Below are positions 8,265-17,250 of a DNA stretch of 64,000 bases, piece by piece. A program made the translations under genes and the position numbers. Source of the stretch: an uncultured Alphaproteobacteria bacterium (GTDB lineage: Bacteria; Pseudomonadota; Alphaproteobacteria; Caulobacterales; Aquidulcibacteraceae); the NCBI GenBank assembly GCA_902826245.1, contig CADEEA010000005.1:1-64000 (forward strand), given 5' to 3'. Numbering within the stretch: position 1 is the stretch's first letter; every line of letters starts with the position of its first letter. Under the pieces are notes generated by a model. That model was not told where the DNA came from. It did no database searches and worked only from the letters and a program-made list of their open reading frames with translations.

Positions 8265-10262
8265 ATGTTCGACAAAATCCTGATCGCCAATCGCGGCGAG
8301 GTCGCCGTCCGCATCATCCGCACCGCCCGGCGGATGGGGATCAAGACGGCCATCGTCTTTTCCGAGGCCGACCGCGACAGCCTCGCCGTGGAGATGGCCG
8401 ACGAGGGCGTGTTCATCGGCCCCTCACCGGCGGCGCAATCCTATCTGGTGATCGACAAAATCGTGGCCGCCGCCAAGGAGACCGGCGCGCAGGCGATCCA
8501 TCCGGGCTTTGGCTTTCTTTCGGAAAAGGCAGAATTCGCCGATCGCCTGCTGGCGGAGAAGATCGTTTTCATCGGCCCCAATCCCCACGCCATCCGCGCC
8601 ATGGGCGACAAGATCGAGAGCAAGAAGACAGCCGCCGCGTCTGGCGTCTCCTGCGTGCCGGGCTTCATTGGGGAAATAGAGGGCGTCGAGCACGCGATCC
8701 AGATTTCCGAAGAGATTGGCTACCCGGTGATGATCAAGGCGTCAGCCGGAGGCGGGGGCAAAGGCATCCGCGTCGCGTACAACAAAAAGGAAGTGCAAGA
8801 AGGCTTTCCCGCCGTGCGCGCCGAAGCCAAGGGCGCCTTCGGCGACGACCGCATCTTCATCGAGAAATTTGTCACCGCGCCGCGCCACATTGAAATCCAA
8901 GTGATGGGCGATAAGCACGGCAACGTCGTGCACCTGTTCGAGCGCGAATGCTCGATCCAACGCCGCAACCAGAAAGTGATCGAGGAAGCGCCTTCTCCGC
9001 TGCTCGATGAAAAAACCCGCGCCGCCATGGGCGCCCAAGCCGTCGCGCTGGCGCAGGCGGTGCAGTACGACAGCGCTGGTACGGTGGAGTTCGTCGCCTC
9101 CGGCGCCGACAAGAGCTTCTATTTCCTGGAAATGAACACGCGGCTGCAGGTGGAGCATCCGGTCAGCGAAATGATCACCGGGCTCGATCTGGTCGAGCAG
9201 ATGATCCGTGCAGCCGCTGGCGAGAAGCTCGCGTTCAAGCAGAAGGATCTGAAGATCAAAGGCTGGGCGATAGAGAGCCGCATTTACGCCGAGGATCCCT
9301 ATCGCAACTTTCTGCCCAGCATCGGCCGTCTGCGCGCCTATCGGCCGCCGGAAGAAGGCAAATTCGGTGACATTGCGCTGCGCAACGAGACCGGCGTGCG
9401 CGAGGGCGATGAGATCTCGATGTTCTACGACCCGATGATCGCCAAACTGGTCACGCACGCTCCGACACGCATCGCCGCCATCGATGCGCAGGCCGCAGCG
9501 CTCGACAAATTCCTGATCGACGGCATCCAGGATAACATCCCGTTCCTCGGCGCGGTGATGGAGGAGAAGGATTTCCGCAAGGGCGATTTCACCACCGCCT
9601 ATATAAAACAGAAATTTCCCGACGGCTTCCAAGGCGTCGCTCCGACCAAGGCGCAGGAAAAGCTTCTAATCGCCTGCGCTGCGATGGCCCGCGCCTTTAC
9701 GGCCAAACGCGCCACACAAACCAGCGGGCGCATCAATCCCTCTAACGGCGCGCAGCGGGATTGGGTGGTGATCCTCGACCGGGTGCATCGCCTCACCCAT
9801 GTCGATCTCGACGACATGGGCGCCAACGTCGCGATCGACGGCAAGAAACACCGGCTCGACACCATCACCCGCCCGGGCGCGCGCGTGATCGAAGGCAGCT
9901 TCGACGGGCAGGCGTTCGCGGTGAAGATCAAGGCCGAGCCGCAGGGTTACACGCTGCGCTATCGTGGGATTTGTGTGTTGGCGCTAGTCACCACGCCGCG
10001 CGGCGCGGAATTGGCCAAGAAAATTCCGGAAAAGGAAAAGGCCGACACCTCGAAGCTCATCGTCTCGCCGATGCCGGGGCTGGTGGTTTCCATCGACGTA
10101 AAGCCCGGCCAGGAAGTGAAGTCCGGCGAAGGCGTCGCCGTGGTTGAAGCCATGAAAATGCAGAACATCATCCGCGCCGAACGCGATGGCACGATCGCCA
10201 AGGTGCATGTGGCGGCGGGCGCGAGTGTGGCGGCGGATGAGGTTATGATTGAGCTGGGGTAG
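8265..10262 (+). CDS. pccA: Propionyl-CoA carboxylase alpha subunit (biotin carboxylase/BCCP)
   Basis: A 665-residue biotin-dependent carboxylase subunit. The N-terminal biotin carboxylase domain begins KILIANRGEVAVRIIRTA; the ATP-grasp glycine loop is KASAGGGGKG near residue 162-171. The C-terminal biotinyl domain carries EAMKMQN with the acceptor Lys at 631. EAMKMQN and the length favour the propionyl-CoA over the methylcrotonyl-CoA enzyme; acetyl-CoA use by acyl-CoA carboxylases cannot be excluded. It converts propionyl-CoA to methylmalonyl-CoA with a beta subunit whose gene (pccB) is not in the window. Confidence 0.92.
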   Translation: MFDKILIANRGEVAVRIIRTARRMGIKTAIVFSEADRDSLAVEMADEGVFIGPSPAAQSYLVIDKIVAAAKETGAQAIHPGFGFLSEKAEFADRLLAEKIVFIGPNPHAIRAMGDKIESKKTAAASGVSCVPGFIGEIEGVEHAIQISEEIGYPVMIKASAGGGGKGIRVAYNKKEVQEGFPAVRAEAKGAFGDDRIFIEKFVTAPRHIEIQVMGDKHGNVVHLFERECSIQRRNQKVIEEAPSPLLDEKTRAAMGAQAVALAQAVQYDSAGTVEFVASGADKSFYFLEMNTRLQVEHPVSEMITGLDLVEQMIRAAAGEKLAFKQKDLKIKGWAIESRIYAEDPYRNFLPSIGRLRAYRPPEEGKFGDIALRNETGVREGDEISMFYDPMIAKLVTHAPTRIAAIDAQAAALDKFLIDGIQDNIPFLGAVMEEKDFRKGDFTTAYIKQKFPDGFQGVAPTKAQEKLLIACAAMARAFTAKRATQTSGRINPSNGAQRDWVVILDRVHRLTHVDLDDMGANVAIDGKKHRLDTITRPGARVIEGSFDGQAFAVKIKAEPQGYTLRYRGICVLALVTTPRGAELAKKIPEKEKADTSKLIVSPMPGLVVSIDVKPGQEVKSGEGVAVVEAMKMQNIIRAERDGTIAKVHVAAGASVAADEVMIELG

Positions 10263-10329
10263 GGACGGCGTTGCGAGTTTCTAATTGCCAGATGCGGCGG
10301 CGACTTATCTGGCATCGGAGGAGTGGAGG

Positions 10330-10950
10330 ATGTGGCGGGACTTAAAGGCGGCTTATAGGAGTTGGTGGTCGCTGCTGGCGATGTTGTTTTCCGCCATTTC
10401 GATTTTCAACTATGTGTCGCGTGTGCTGCACATTAGTCTCTCGCAATACTTCAGCGATGTCGTAGAAGCGTATCAGGCGCTCTTCTATCCCATTGTCGAG
10501 TTTGTAGTCTCGCCGTTCCATCTTGATATCCTCGATTGGCAGAAGGACCTGATCTTGGTTTGGTTGGCAATTGGCGGCGCCACGTCACGAACGTTTTGGA
10601 GCGAGTTCGCGACCAATGCACGAATTGCAAAAGATCCCGACAGCATTCGGCGATCAGACTATTGGGATTCTTTCCGATGGGCGCTGATTAGCATCGTGGC
10701 TTGGCCGATCTGTTGGATATGGCTATTCCTGCGTCCCTACTACTACATGCACAAACGTCGGGATGGTCGACCGTTGTTTGTCGGGCGGTGGCACGTCAAT
10801 CCCACCCGAAACGGGATCATAGGTTCTTCGGCGGACGCATCTATCGATCATGAGGTAATAGCCGATATGCGGGTGGTGCTACTCATCCAAATTCTTTCAG
10901 TCGCGTTGGTCGTCATTGCACTCTCGATCGCAAATGCTGTGGCGGCGTAG
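10330..10950 (+). CDS. Membrane protein of unknown function
   Basis: A 206-residue protein rich in Trp and Tyr, with about four hydrophobic segments: residues 14-30, 46-65 together with 78-86, 120-140 and a C-terminal helix at about 180-203. The loop RPYYYMHKRRDGRPLFVGRWHVNPTRN is strongly basic and probably cytoplasmic. The ATG at 10330 follows GGAGGAGTGGAGG, which decides the start over a TTG at 10285. It is the last gene before a strand switch, 67 bases after pccA. I do not recognise a family. Codon choice is less GC-biased than that of its neighbours, which may indicate a later arrival. Confidence 0.6.
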   Translation: MWRDLKAAYRSWWSLLAMLFSAISIFNYVSRVLHISLSQYFSDVVEAYQALFYPIVEFVVSPFHLDILDWQKDLILVWLAIGGATSRTFWSEFATNARIAKDPDSIRRSDYWDSFRWALISIVAWPICWIWLFLRPYYYMHKRRDGRPLFVGRWHVNPTRNGIIGSSADASIDHEVIADMRVVLLIQILSVALVVIALSIANAVAA

Positions 10951-10999
10951 GGAGAGTGCTGAGAATATTCAGCGCTGAGTGGCGCTTCCGGTGAATAGA

Positions 11000-11449
11000 C
11001 TACCCCCGCTTCGCCTTCATCACCGCCGCATCCAGCGCAGACAAAAACCGCGAGCGATCCGCCGCTGAGAATGGCTTCGGCCCGCCGCCGCCTTCGCCGA
11101 AGGAGCGCAAATGTTCCATCAGCTCGCGCTGCGCCAGGGCCGCGCCGATTGAGGCGGTGGTGAAGGCCTTGCCGGTGGCGCCCAGGGCTGCGCCGCCCGC
11201 TTTCAGCGCGCGGCTTGCGAGGGGAATGTCGTTGGTGATGACGATGTCGCCGGGCTGAACCCGTTCAGCGATCCAGTCGTCAGCCGCGTCTGGGCCCGCA
11301 TCGACTGCGACAAATTCCACATCCGGCGGCGTGCGCATGAACGCGTTCGCGACCACAAACACTTTGCAGCCGCAGCGCCGCGCGACCTTGTAGACTTCCT
11401 CCTTCACGGGGCAGGCATCGGCATCGACGAAAATGGTGGGGGCGCGCAC
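11000..11449 (-). CDS. YaiI/YqxD family protein (UPF0178, DUF188)
   Basis: A 149-residue soluble protein with the hallmark N-terminus IFVDADACPVKEEVYKVA and the second motif DIVITNDIPLA. The family adopts a PIN-like nuclease fold with conserved acidic residues, but the biological role is not established. The start lies 4 bases after the stop of the glutathione reductase gene upstream, so the two are probably co-transcribed. Full length, nothing odd. Confidence 0.88.
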   Translation of the reverse strand: MRAPTIFVDADACPVKEEVYKVARRCGCKVFVVANAFMRTPPDVEFVAVDAGPDAADDWIAERVQPGDIVITNDIPLASRALKAGGAALGATGKAFTTASIGAALAQRELMEHLRSFGEGGGGPKPFSAADRSRFLSALDAAVMKAKRG

Positions 11450-11453
11450 GACC

Positions 11454-12836
11454 CTAAGCTGGCGCTTCGTTGTCGTGGCTAACGGGCTCGCCCATCAGCA
11501 CCAATTCTTCGGCCGCCGTTGGGTGCACCGCGCACGTTTCGTCCCATTGCGCCTTGGTGAGGCCGGCTTTCACGGCGATGGCCGCGACTTGGATAAGGTC
11601 CGGCGCCTCCGGCCCAACGAGGTGAACGCCGACGACGCGGTCGGTTTCATCCTCGACCACGAGCTTCATCATCGTGCGCTGCTCATTGCCGGCAAGGATG
11701 TTTTTCATCGGCCGGAACGTAGTGCGGTAGATACTCACCCTGCCCAATCTGGCGCGAGCATCGGTCTCGGTTAGCCCAATTGCCGCGGCCGGTGGACGCC
11801 CGAACACGGCAGACGCAACATCGGCGTGATCGAAATGGGTCGGCTTGCCCGCAAACTGCGTGAGCGCGAACGCGTGGCCTTCGCGGATGGCGACCGGGGT
11901 AAGATTGATGCGGTCGGTCACGTCGCCCACTGCAAAGATCGAGGCAACATTGGTGCGGGAATATTGATCCACGATCACCGCGCCATTCTCCCGCAGCGCA
12001 ACGCCTGCGCTTTCGAGACCAAGGCCGGACGTGTTCGGCACGCGCCCGATTGCAAACATGACCTGATCCACATCCATCGCCATGCCATTACTCAAAGAGA
12101 CGCGGCGTCTCCCATCTGGCCCAATTGCGATGTCGGTGAACACTGCATTGGTGACAACATTGACGCCGGTGCGGGTGAGCTCGTTTTGCACATGGGTGCG
12201 AATGTCCGCGTCGAAGCCGCGCAGGATTTTCTCACCGCGATAAAGCAGGGTCGTGCTGACGCCGAGACCGGAGAAAATCGAGGCGAACTCAACCGCGATA
12301 TAACCCCCGCCGGCGATGACGATGCTCTGCGGCAATTGCTTGAGATGAAACGCATCGCTCGATGTGATCGCGAGCTCTTGGCCCTTCAACTCGAGGGGCC
12401 GATAGGTGTGGCCGCCCGCCGCGATCAGAATACGTTCGGCGCTGACGACCCGATCCGATTTTTCCAGACGGATCGTTTGCGCACCCTCAACCCGCGCGCG
12501 CTCCTCGTAGACAGCCACGCCGGCGGCTTCGAGATTCTTACGGTAAAGCCCCTCGAGCCGCGTCACCTCCGCCTGCACATTGTCACGCAATGTCGGCCAG
12601 TCGAAACGCGCATTCTCAACTGTCCAGCCGAAGCCGGCGGCGTCCCTGAAGCTCTGCGCGAATTCACTGCCATAGACCAAGAGCTTCTTTGGCACGCAAC
12701 CGCGGATCACGCATGTGCCGCCAATACGATGGTCCTCGGCAATGGCGACGCGCGCGCCGTGCTTGGCTGCGATACGCGCAGCGCGCACGCCGCCAGAACC
12801 GGCGCCGATGACGAAGAGATCGTAATTGTGTTGCAT
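11454..12836 (-). CDS. gor: Glutathione-disulfide reductase
   Basis: A 460-residue flavoprotein that reduces oxidised glutathione with NADPH in the cytosol. The FAD-binding GAGSGG is at residues 11-16 and the redox disulfide motif GGTCVIRGCVPKK gives Cys42 and Cys47. The NAD(P)-site IAGGGYIAVEFA follows near 170, and the C-terminal HPTAAEE holds the proton-relay His. The start at 12836 is preferred to an in-frame ATG ten codons upstream because homology begins MQHNYDLFVIGAG. It is followed by yaiI after 4 bases. Confidence 0.93.
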   Translation of the reverse strand: MQHNYDLFVIGAGSGGVRAARIAAKHGARVAIAEDHRIGGTCVIRGCVPKKLLVYGSEFAQSFRDAAGFGWTVENARFDWPTLRDNVQAEVTRLEGLYRKNLEAAGVAVYEERARVEGAQTIRLEKSDRVVSAERILIAAGGHTYRPLELKGQELAITSSDAFHLKQLPQSIVIAGGGYIAVEFASIFSGLGVSTTLLYRGEKILRGFDADIRTHVQNELTRTGVNVVTNAVFTDIAIGPDGRRRVSLSNGMAMDVDQVMFAIGRVPNTSGLGLESAGVALRENGAVIVDQYSRTNVASIFAVGDVTDRINLTPVAIREGHAFALTQFAGKPTHFDHADVASAVFGRPPAAAIGLTETDARARLGRVSIYRTTFRPMKNILAGNEQRTMMKLVVEDETDRVVGVHLVGPEAPDLIQVAAIAVKAGLTKAQWDETCAVHPTAAEELVLMGEPVSHDNEAPA

Positions 12837-12905
12837 GGCGTGTATCCGGCGTTTTGGTTCAAGCAACGCAACCTGCCCATTGCATGGGAGGGAGATCGCC
12901 CCGCT

Positions 12906-15137
12906 CTAGTGCGCGACCTTCATGTAAGCCGGCAACCAGTCTTCATGCGCCTTGCGCAATGCCTCAAGCGAAACCCGTTCGCGGACGCCGTTCGCGCCCA
13001 GGAAAGAAATCTCCCGCCCGCCGGCTTCGCCGACGACCAGGAAAGCCACCTGCGCCGTGTGCGCGCGCGCTTCAAGCTTCGCTAACTGTTCCGGCGAAAG
13101 CCCGATCAGATAGCGCGCTTGATCCTCGCCATAGAGGAAAGCAGCGTCGCTCAGATCGCCTTGATAGCCCAGCGACACACCGACATCCGAGCCCAGCGCC
13201 ATTTCAGCCGCCGCGCACGCAAGCCCGCCGTCGCTCAAATCATGGCAAGCGCGGACCAGGCCGTCGCCGATCAGCGCGCGCACGAAATCGCCGTTCTTCT
13301 TCTCCAGCGCCAGATCGACCGTGGGCGCCGCCCCGCCAAGCGCAAACAAGTCGCGCGCGTAAATGCTCTGCCCGAGATGGCCCGCGCCCTCCCCGATCAG
13401 CACCAAGACGTCGCCCGGCTTCAGCGCGTCAGCCGTCGCGCGGCGCTCCAAATTATCCAATATGCCAACGCCGCCAATCGCTGGCGTCGGCAGGATCGCC
13501 TTGCCGTCGGTCTCATTGTACAAGCTGACATTGCCGCTGATCACTGGAAAATCGAGCGCGCGGCAGGCGTCCGCCATGCCTTCGATCGCGTGCACGATCT
13601 GCCCCATGATCTCTGGCCGCTGCGGATTGCCGAAATTGAGATTGTCGGTGACCGCCAGCGGACGCGCGCCAACGGCGGTGAGATTGCGCCATGCTTCGGC
13701 GACCGCTTGCTTACCGCCTTCGTACGCGTCGGCCTCGACATAACGCGGGGTGACGTCGCAGGTCATGGCCAGCGCGCGCGGGCCGGGATAGAGGCGCACG
13801 ATGGCCGCATCGGAACCGGAATCCGCCAGCGTGTCGCCCATGACGTGGCGATCATATTGCTCCCAAATCCAGCGTTTGGAGGCCATGTCCGGCGTCGACA
13901 TGAGCTTCATCAGCGACGCGGTAAAGCCCGGATAATCGCCGACCAGCCGCGCCTGCTCGGCTTCCGTCAATGGAATGGACTTTAGCGGCGCCACATAAGG
14001 GCGCTCATATTTCGGCGCTTCGTCGGCCAGCGGTCCAAGCGGCAAATCGCAGACGACACCGTCATGCCAGCGCAAGGTGAGATTGCCGGTGTCGGTGGTT
14101 TTTCCGATCACCGCAGCATCGAGCCCCCATTTGTCGAAGATCCGCTTGGCCTCAGCCTCGCGCCCGGGCTTAAGCACCATCAGCATGCGCTCCTGGCTCT
14201 CGCTCAGCATGAATTCGTAAGGCGTCATGCCCTCTTCGCGCGCGGGGACTTGGTCGAGATCGAGTTCGATGCCGGCGCCGCCCTTCGACGCCATCTCTAT
14301 CGAGGACGACGTCAGCCCCGCCGCGCCCATGTCCTGGATGCCGATAATGGCGTCTGTTTCCATCAATTCGAGGCACGCTTCGATCAGCAGTTTTTCCAAG
14401 AAAGGGTCGCCGACTTGTACAGTCGGGCGCTGGCTGTCGTCGCCTTCGACAAATTCGGCGCTGGCCATGGTGGCGCCGTGAATGCCGTCGCGCCCGGTCT
14501 TGGCGCCGACATACACAACCGGATTGTTCGCGCCCTTGGCGGCGGAGGTGAAAATCTTGTCGCGCGGCGCAATGCCGAGGCAGAACACATTGACGAGGAT
14601 ATTGCCGTTGTAGCGCTTGTCGAAATTGGTTTCCCCGCCCACGGTCGGAACGCCGACGCAATTGCCGTAACCTGCGATGCCGGAAACAACGCCATCGACC
14701 AGCCGCCGCGTCTTCGGATGCGCGGGATCGCCAAAGCGCAACGCGTTCATCAACGCCACGGGCCGTGCGCCCATGGTGAACACGTCGCGCAAAATGCCGC
14801 CGACGCCGGTAGCCGCGCCCTGATAGGGCTCGATGAAGGACGGATGATTATGGCTCTCCATCTTGAAGATAGCCGCGAGCCCCTCGCCGATATCGATGGC
14901 CCCGGCATTCTCGCCCGGGCCGTAGATCACGTGTGGCGCCTTAGTTGGGAATTTCGCCAGATGCACCCGCGTGGATTTGTACGAGCAGTGCTCGCTCCAC
15001 ATCACCGAGAAGATTCCAAGCTCGGTGACATTTGGCGTGCGCCCGAGCTTCTGGAGGATGAGGCCGTACTCATCCTTGGAGAGGCCAAATTCTTCGGCCA
15101 GCGCCAGACTGCCGGGCGCGATTGGGTCTTGGGACAT
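12906..15137 (-). CDS. purL: Phosphoribosylformylglycinamidine synthase subunit PurL
   Basis: A 743-residue protein of the short PurL type, which needs separate PurS and PurQ subunits; the fused Gram-negative enzyme is about 1300 residues. The catalytic region is in [11 protein letters not shown] (His50). The two repeated AIRS-synthetase halves are visible, with glycine-rich stretches such as GGVGGILRD and GGVGIL. It makes FGAM from FGAR in purine synthesis. purS and purQ are not in the window and are probably beyond the left edge near purC. It is divergent from the phd-vapC pair. Confidence 0.96.
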   Translation of the reverse strand: MSQDPIAPGSLALAEEFGLSKDEYGLILQKLGRTPNVTELGIFSVMWSEHCSYKSTRVHLAKFPTKAPHVIYGPGENAGAIDIGEGLAAIFKMESHNHPSFIEPYQGAATGVGGILRDVFTMGARPVALMNALRFGDPAHPKTRRLVDGVVSGIAGYGNCVGVPTVGGETNFDKRYNGNILVNVFCLGIAPRDKIFTSAAKGANNPVVYVGAKTGRDGIHGATMASAEFVEGDDSQRPTVQVGDPFLEKLLIEACLELMETDAIIGIQDMGAAGLTSSSIEMASKGGAGIELDLDQVPAREEGMTPYEFMLSESQERMLMVLKPGREAEAKRIFDKWGLDAAVIGKTTDTGNLTLRWHDGVVCDLPLGPLADEAPKYERPYVAPLKSIPLTEAEQARLVGDYPGFTASLMKLMSTPDMASKRWIWEQYDRHVMGDTLADSGSDAAIVRLYPGPRALAMTCDVTPRYVEADAYEGGKQAVAEAWRNLTAVGARPLAVTDNLNFGNPQRPEIMGQIVHAIEGMADACRALDFPVISGNVSLYNETDGKAILPTPAIGGVGILDNLERRATADALKPGDVLVLIGEGAGHLGQSIYARDLFALGGAAPTVDLALEKKNGDFVRALIGDGLVRACHDLSDGGLACAAAEMALGSDVGVSLGYQGDLSDAAFLYGEDQARYLIGLSPEQLAKLEARAHTAQVAFLVVGEAGGREISFLGANGVRERVSLEALRKAHEDWLPAYMKVAH

Positions 15138-15199
15138 GGGGGCGGGGGATAGCGTGCGTCGGCGCAGTGGGCAAACGGCCTATCACGCACCCGAATTGC

Positions 15200-15231
15200 C
15201 AACTTGGCCAAGTTGTGCTAACAACTTGGCC
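15200..15231 (+). promoter_or_regulatory. Nested operator of the phd-vapC module
   Basis: Two overlapping perfect palindromes precede the antitoxin start: CAACTTGG-CCAAGTTG (15200-15215, no spacer), and GGCCAAGTTGT (15206-15216) with ACAACTTGGCC (15221-15231, 4-base spacer). The word CAACTTGG thus occurs twice directly and once inverted, ending on the base before the ATG (15232). This is what an autoregulating antitoxin dimer pair would bind. Regulation is inferred from family behaviour. Confidence 0.75.
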
Positions 15232-15504
15232 ATGATCAAGGTCAACGTCCTCGAAGCCAAGAACCGGCTTTCCGAGCTTCTCCGCGCCGTACAGGCGGGC
15301 GAGGAGGTCATCATCGCCAATCGCGGCGCGCCCGTAGCGCGGCTCGTTGCCGCCGAAGCAGCGGCGACCGAGGCCGAACCGCCCATCGGCTCAGCGGTGG
15401 CGATCCTGAAATGGCTGGAAGAAAACCCGCTCCCCGAGAGTTCGCGCAGGTCGGCCGAGGAAATCGATGCCGATATCGCGGCCGAGCGCGAGGCCTGGGA
15501 TTGA
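15232..15504 (+). CDS. Type II antitoxin, Phd/YefM family
   Basis: A 90-residue protein with the Phd fold signature: INVLEAKNRLSELL-type opening (here VNVLEAKNRLSELLRAVQ) and EVIIANRGAPVARLV. The acidic C-terminal tail (AEEIDADIAAEREAWD) is the usual toxin-neutralising region. The ATG at 15232 abuts the nested operator, fixing the start. Its stop overlaps the TTG start of the toxin gene. The module lies between purL and maoC, with no other mobile sequences around it. Confidence 0.88.
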   Translation: MIKVNVLEAKNRLSELLRAVQAGEEVIIANRGAPVARLVAAEAAATEAEPPIGSAVAILKWLEENPLPESSRRSAEEIDADIAAEREAWD

Positions 15505-15890
15505 TCTATATCGACAGCTGCATCGCCATATATTTCATCGAGCGGCATCCGAAGTTCTATGCGGCTGTTCGCGCTGCAGCCGTTGCAATGCCTGTCGCGA
15601 GCTTGGTCATTTCCCCACTCGTGCAAGCGGAGTGCTTGGTTTCCCCGCTCCGCCGAGGAAACATCGTGCTTCAGCGACGGTTCGAGAACCTATTTCGGCG
15701 CACGCGCATCCTAAGCATCTGCGACTCAATCTTCATCGACGCGGCACATTTGCGGGCGCGCCATGGATTGAAACTTCCCGACGCCCTCCACCTCGCCTGC
15801 GCGCAACACCACGGCTGCACCGAGCTTTGGACCAATGACCACCGCTTCGGCGCGGCGGGCGGCGATTTCGTGAAGGTGCTGACGCCCTAG
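15501..15890 (+). CDS. VapC-type toxin, PIN domain ribonuclease
   Basis: A 129-residue PIN-domain protein beginning MIYIDSCIAIYFIE, starting at a TTG whose last bases form the antitoxin stop (TTGA overlap). The four acidic metal ligands are present: Asp5, Glu44 (VQAE), Asp94 (LPDALHLACA) and Asp113 (TNDHRF). The fold and operon match VapC toxins, which cut tRNA or rRNA; its target is unknown. No truncation, so the module looks functional. Confidence 0.87.
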   Translation: MIYIDSCIAIYFIERHPKFYAAVRAAAVAMPVASLVISPLVQAECLVSPLRRGNIVLQRRFENLFRRTRILSICDSIFIDAAHLRARHGLKLPDALHLACAQHHGCTELWTNDHRFGAAGGDFVKVLTP

Positions 15891-15944
15891 TCCAACCTCG
15901 ACAAGCGCCGCACCCGGCCTTACGCCGTCAAAAAGGAGCATTCC

Positions 15945-16394
15945 ATGCGCGAAGTGCCGCTATCAGATCTGCCGAGCCTAGTCGGCCAGGAGGTCGGCGT
16001 ATCTGACTGGCTTGAGATCACACAAGACCGGGTCAATCGTTTCGCTGACGCGACCGGAGACCACCAATGGATCCACGTCGATATTGAGCGCGCCACGCGG
16101 GAGCTCGGCGGGCCGATCGCGCATGGCTTCCTGATCGTTTCGCTGATTCCGTTCCTGGCCAAGAATATCGTCCAGTATCAGGGCGTCGGGCGCGGCATCA
16201 ATTACGGCTCAAACAAGGTGCGCTTCACCAATGTCGTGCCGGTCGGCTCGCGCGTGCGCATGCGCGTGAAGATGTTGTCTGCGGAGATGCGCGGCGGCGC
16301 CTATCAAGTCGTCAACGAGTGCAAAATCGAGATCGACGGGCAGGAGCGCCCAGCGTGTGTCGCCGAGAATATCAGCCTGCTCTACCCCGCCTGA
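15945..16394 (+). CDS. MaoC family dehydratase (hot-dog fold)
   Basis: A 149-residue enzyme with the MaoC/R-hydratase motif: FADATGDHQWIHVD and GGPIAHGFL give the Asp-His dyad and the hydrated loop. Members hydrate trans-2-enoyl-CoA to R-3-hydroxyacyl-CoA, or are NodN-like proteins of unclear substrate. AAGGAG precedes the ATG by 7 bases. It is followed at once by the PP2C-like gene (1-base gap), so they are likely co-transcribed. Confidence 0.88.
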   Translation: MREVPLSDLPSLVGQEVGVSDWLEITQDRVNRFADATGDHQWIHVDIERATRELGGPIAHGFLIVSLIPFLAKNIVQYQGVGRGINYGSNKVRFTNVVPVGSRVRMRVKMLSAEMRGGAYQVVNECKIEIDGQERPACVAENISLLYPA

Positions 16395-16395
16395 C

Positions 16396-17247
16396 ATGCT
16401 CACGTTCGTCGAGTCCATTTCGCTCGCCGGCGACCGCGCCAAGCAGAACGACGACGCGTTTGGGTCGCGTGCAGGCTACGCATGGGTCATCGACGGCGCG
16501 ACCGACCTGCACGACGAGCCGGAGATGGACCAAGCGTCGGACGCAGCATGGGTGGCCACGAAACTCAATGCTCGGCTTTATGATCGGTTCCACGATCCGC
16601 GCGGTATGTTCGAGCAAGATTTGCGTCGGACGGTCGCTAACGTGGCTAAACAGGCGTATCTAGACTGGAACCACAAGCGCACAGTAGAATCCCTACGCTG
16701 GAAACTGCCAATCGCTTCCACCCTGATCGTAACGGACAACCAGGGTCATGGCCTGCAAGGCCTCGAACTGGGCGATTGCCGCGTGTTTGCGCTCGACGCC
16801 GCTGGCGACACCCTTGTCACTGGCGGCCCCGATGACGCCGCCGACCAAGAGAGCGCACTCGCGGCCAAGCAAACCGACGCGGATAAACCGCTGCTGCGCC
16901 GCACCGAGACCATCGACATGCTGCGGCGCATGCGCGCGGAGCTGAACCAGCCTGGTTCTCGTTGGACATTCTGCCTCGATTCCGCCTGCGCCGATCACGC
17001 ACGCGCGTTCGCATGGGAGCTCGTTCGCCCGGCGCACATTCTCCTAATGACGGACGGTTTCTCCGCGCTCGTCGATCGCTACCACGCCTACGACGCCGCT
17101 GGCCTCGTTCGTGCGGCGCAGGAGAAAGGCCTGCACGAGCTGGGCCGCGAATTGCGCGCGATCGAGAGCGCGGATGCTGGGGCTACCCAGCATCCGCGCT
17201 TCAAGAAAAGCGATGACGCGACGGCGCTTCTGATGCGGCTGACTTGA
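16396..17247 (+). CDS. PP2C-family serine/threonine phosphatase
   Basis: A 283-residue protein with PP2C (PPM) motifs in order: GDRAKQNDD, WVIDGATDLH, LELGDCRVFALD, ILLMTDGFSALVDRY and the final KSDDATALLM. These supply the metal-binding Asp residues. It lacks a sensor domain or membrane segment, so it acts in the cytosol on phosphoserine or phosphothreonine; substrates are unknown. The ATG at 16396 begins one base after the maoC stop. The ptrB gene starts 3 bases after its stop. Confidence 0.82.
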   Translation: MLTFVESISLAGDRAKQNDDAFGSRAGYAWVIDGATDLHDEPEMDQASDAAWVATKLNARLYDRFHDPRGMFEQDLRRTVANVAKQAYLDWNHKRTVESLRWKLPIASTLIVTDNQGHGLQGLELGDCRVFALDAAGDTLVTGGPDDAADQESALAAKQTDADKPLLRRTETIDMLRRMRAELNQPGSRWTFCLDSACADHARAFAWELVRPAHILLMTDGFSALVDRYHAYDAAGLVRAAQEKGLHELGRELRAIESADAGATQHPRFKKSDDATALLMRLT

Positions 17248-17250
17248 ACC

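Noticed and set aside
11826-13085. Plus-strand frame of 419 codons opposite gor and purL
   Set aside because: It spans two well-supported genes on the other strand, crosses their boundary and has no recognisable domain.
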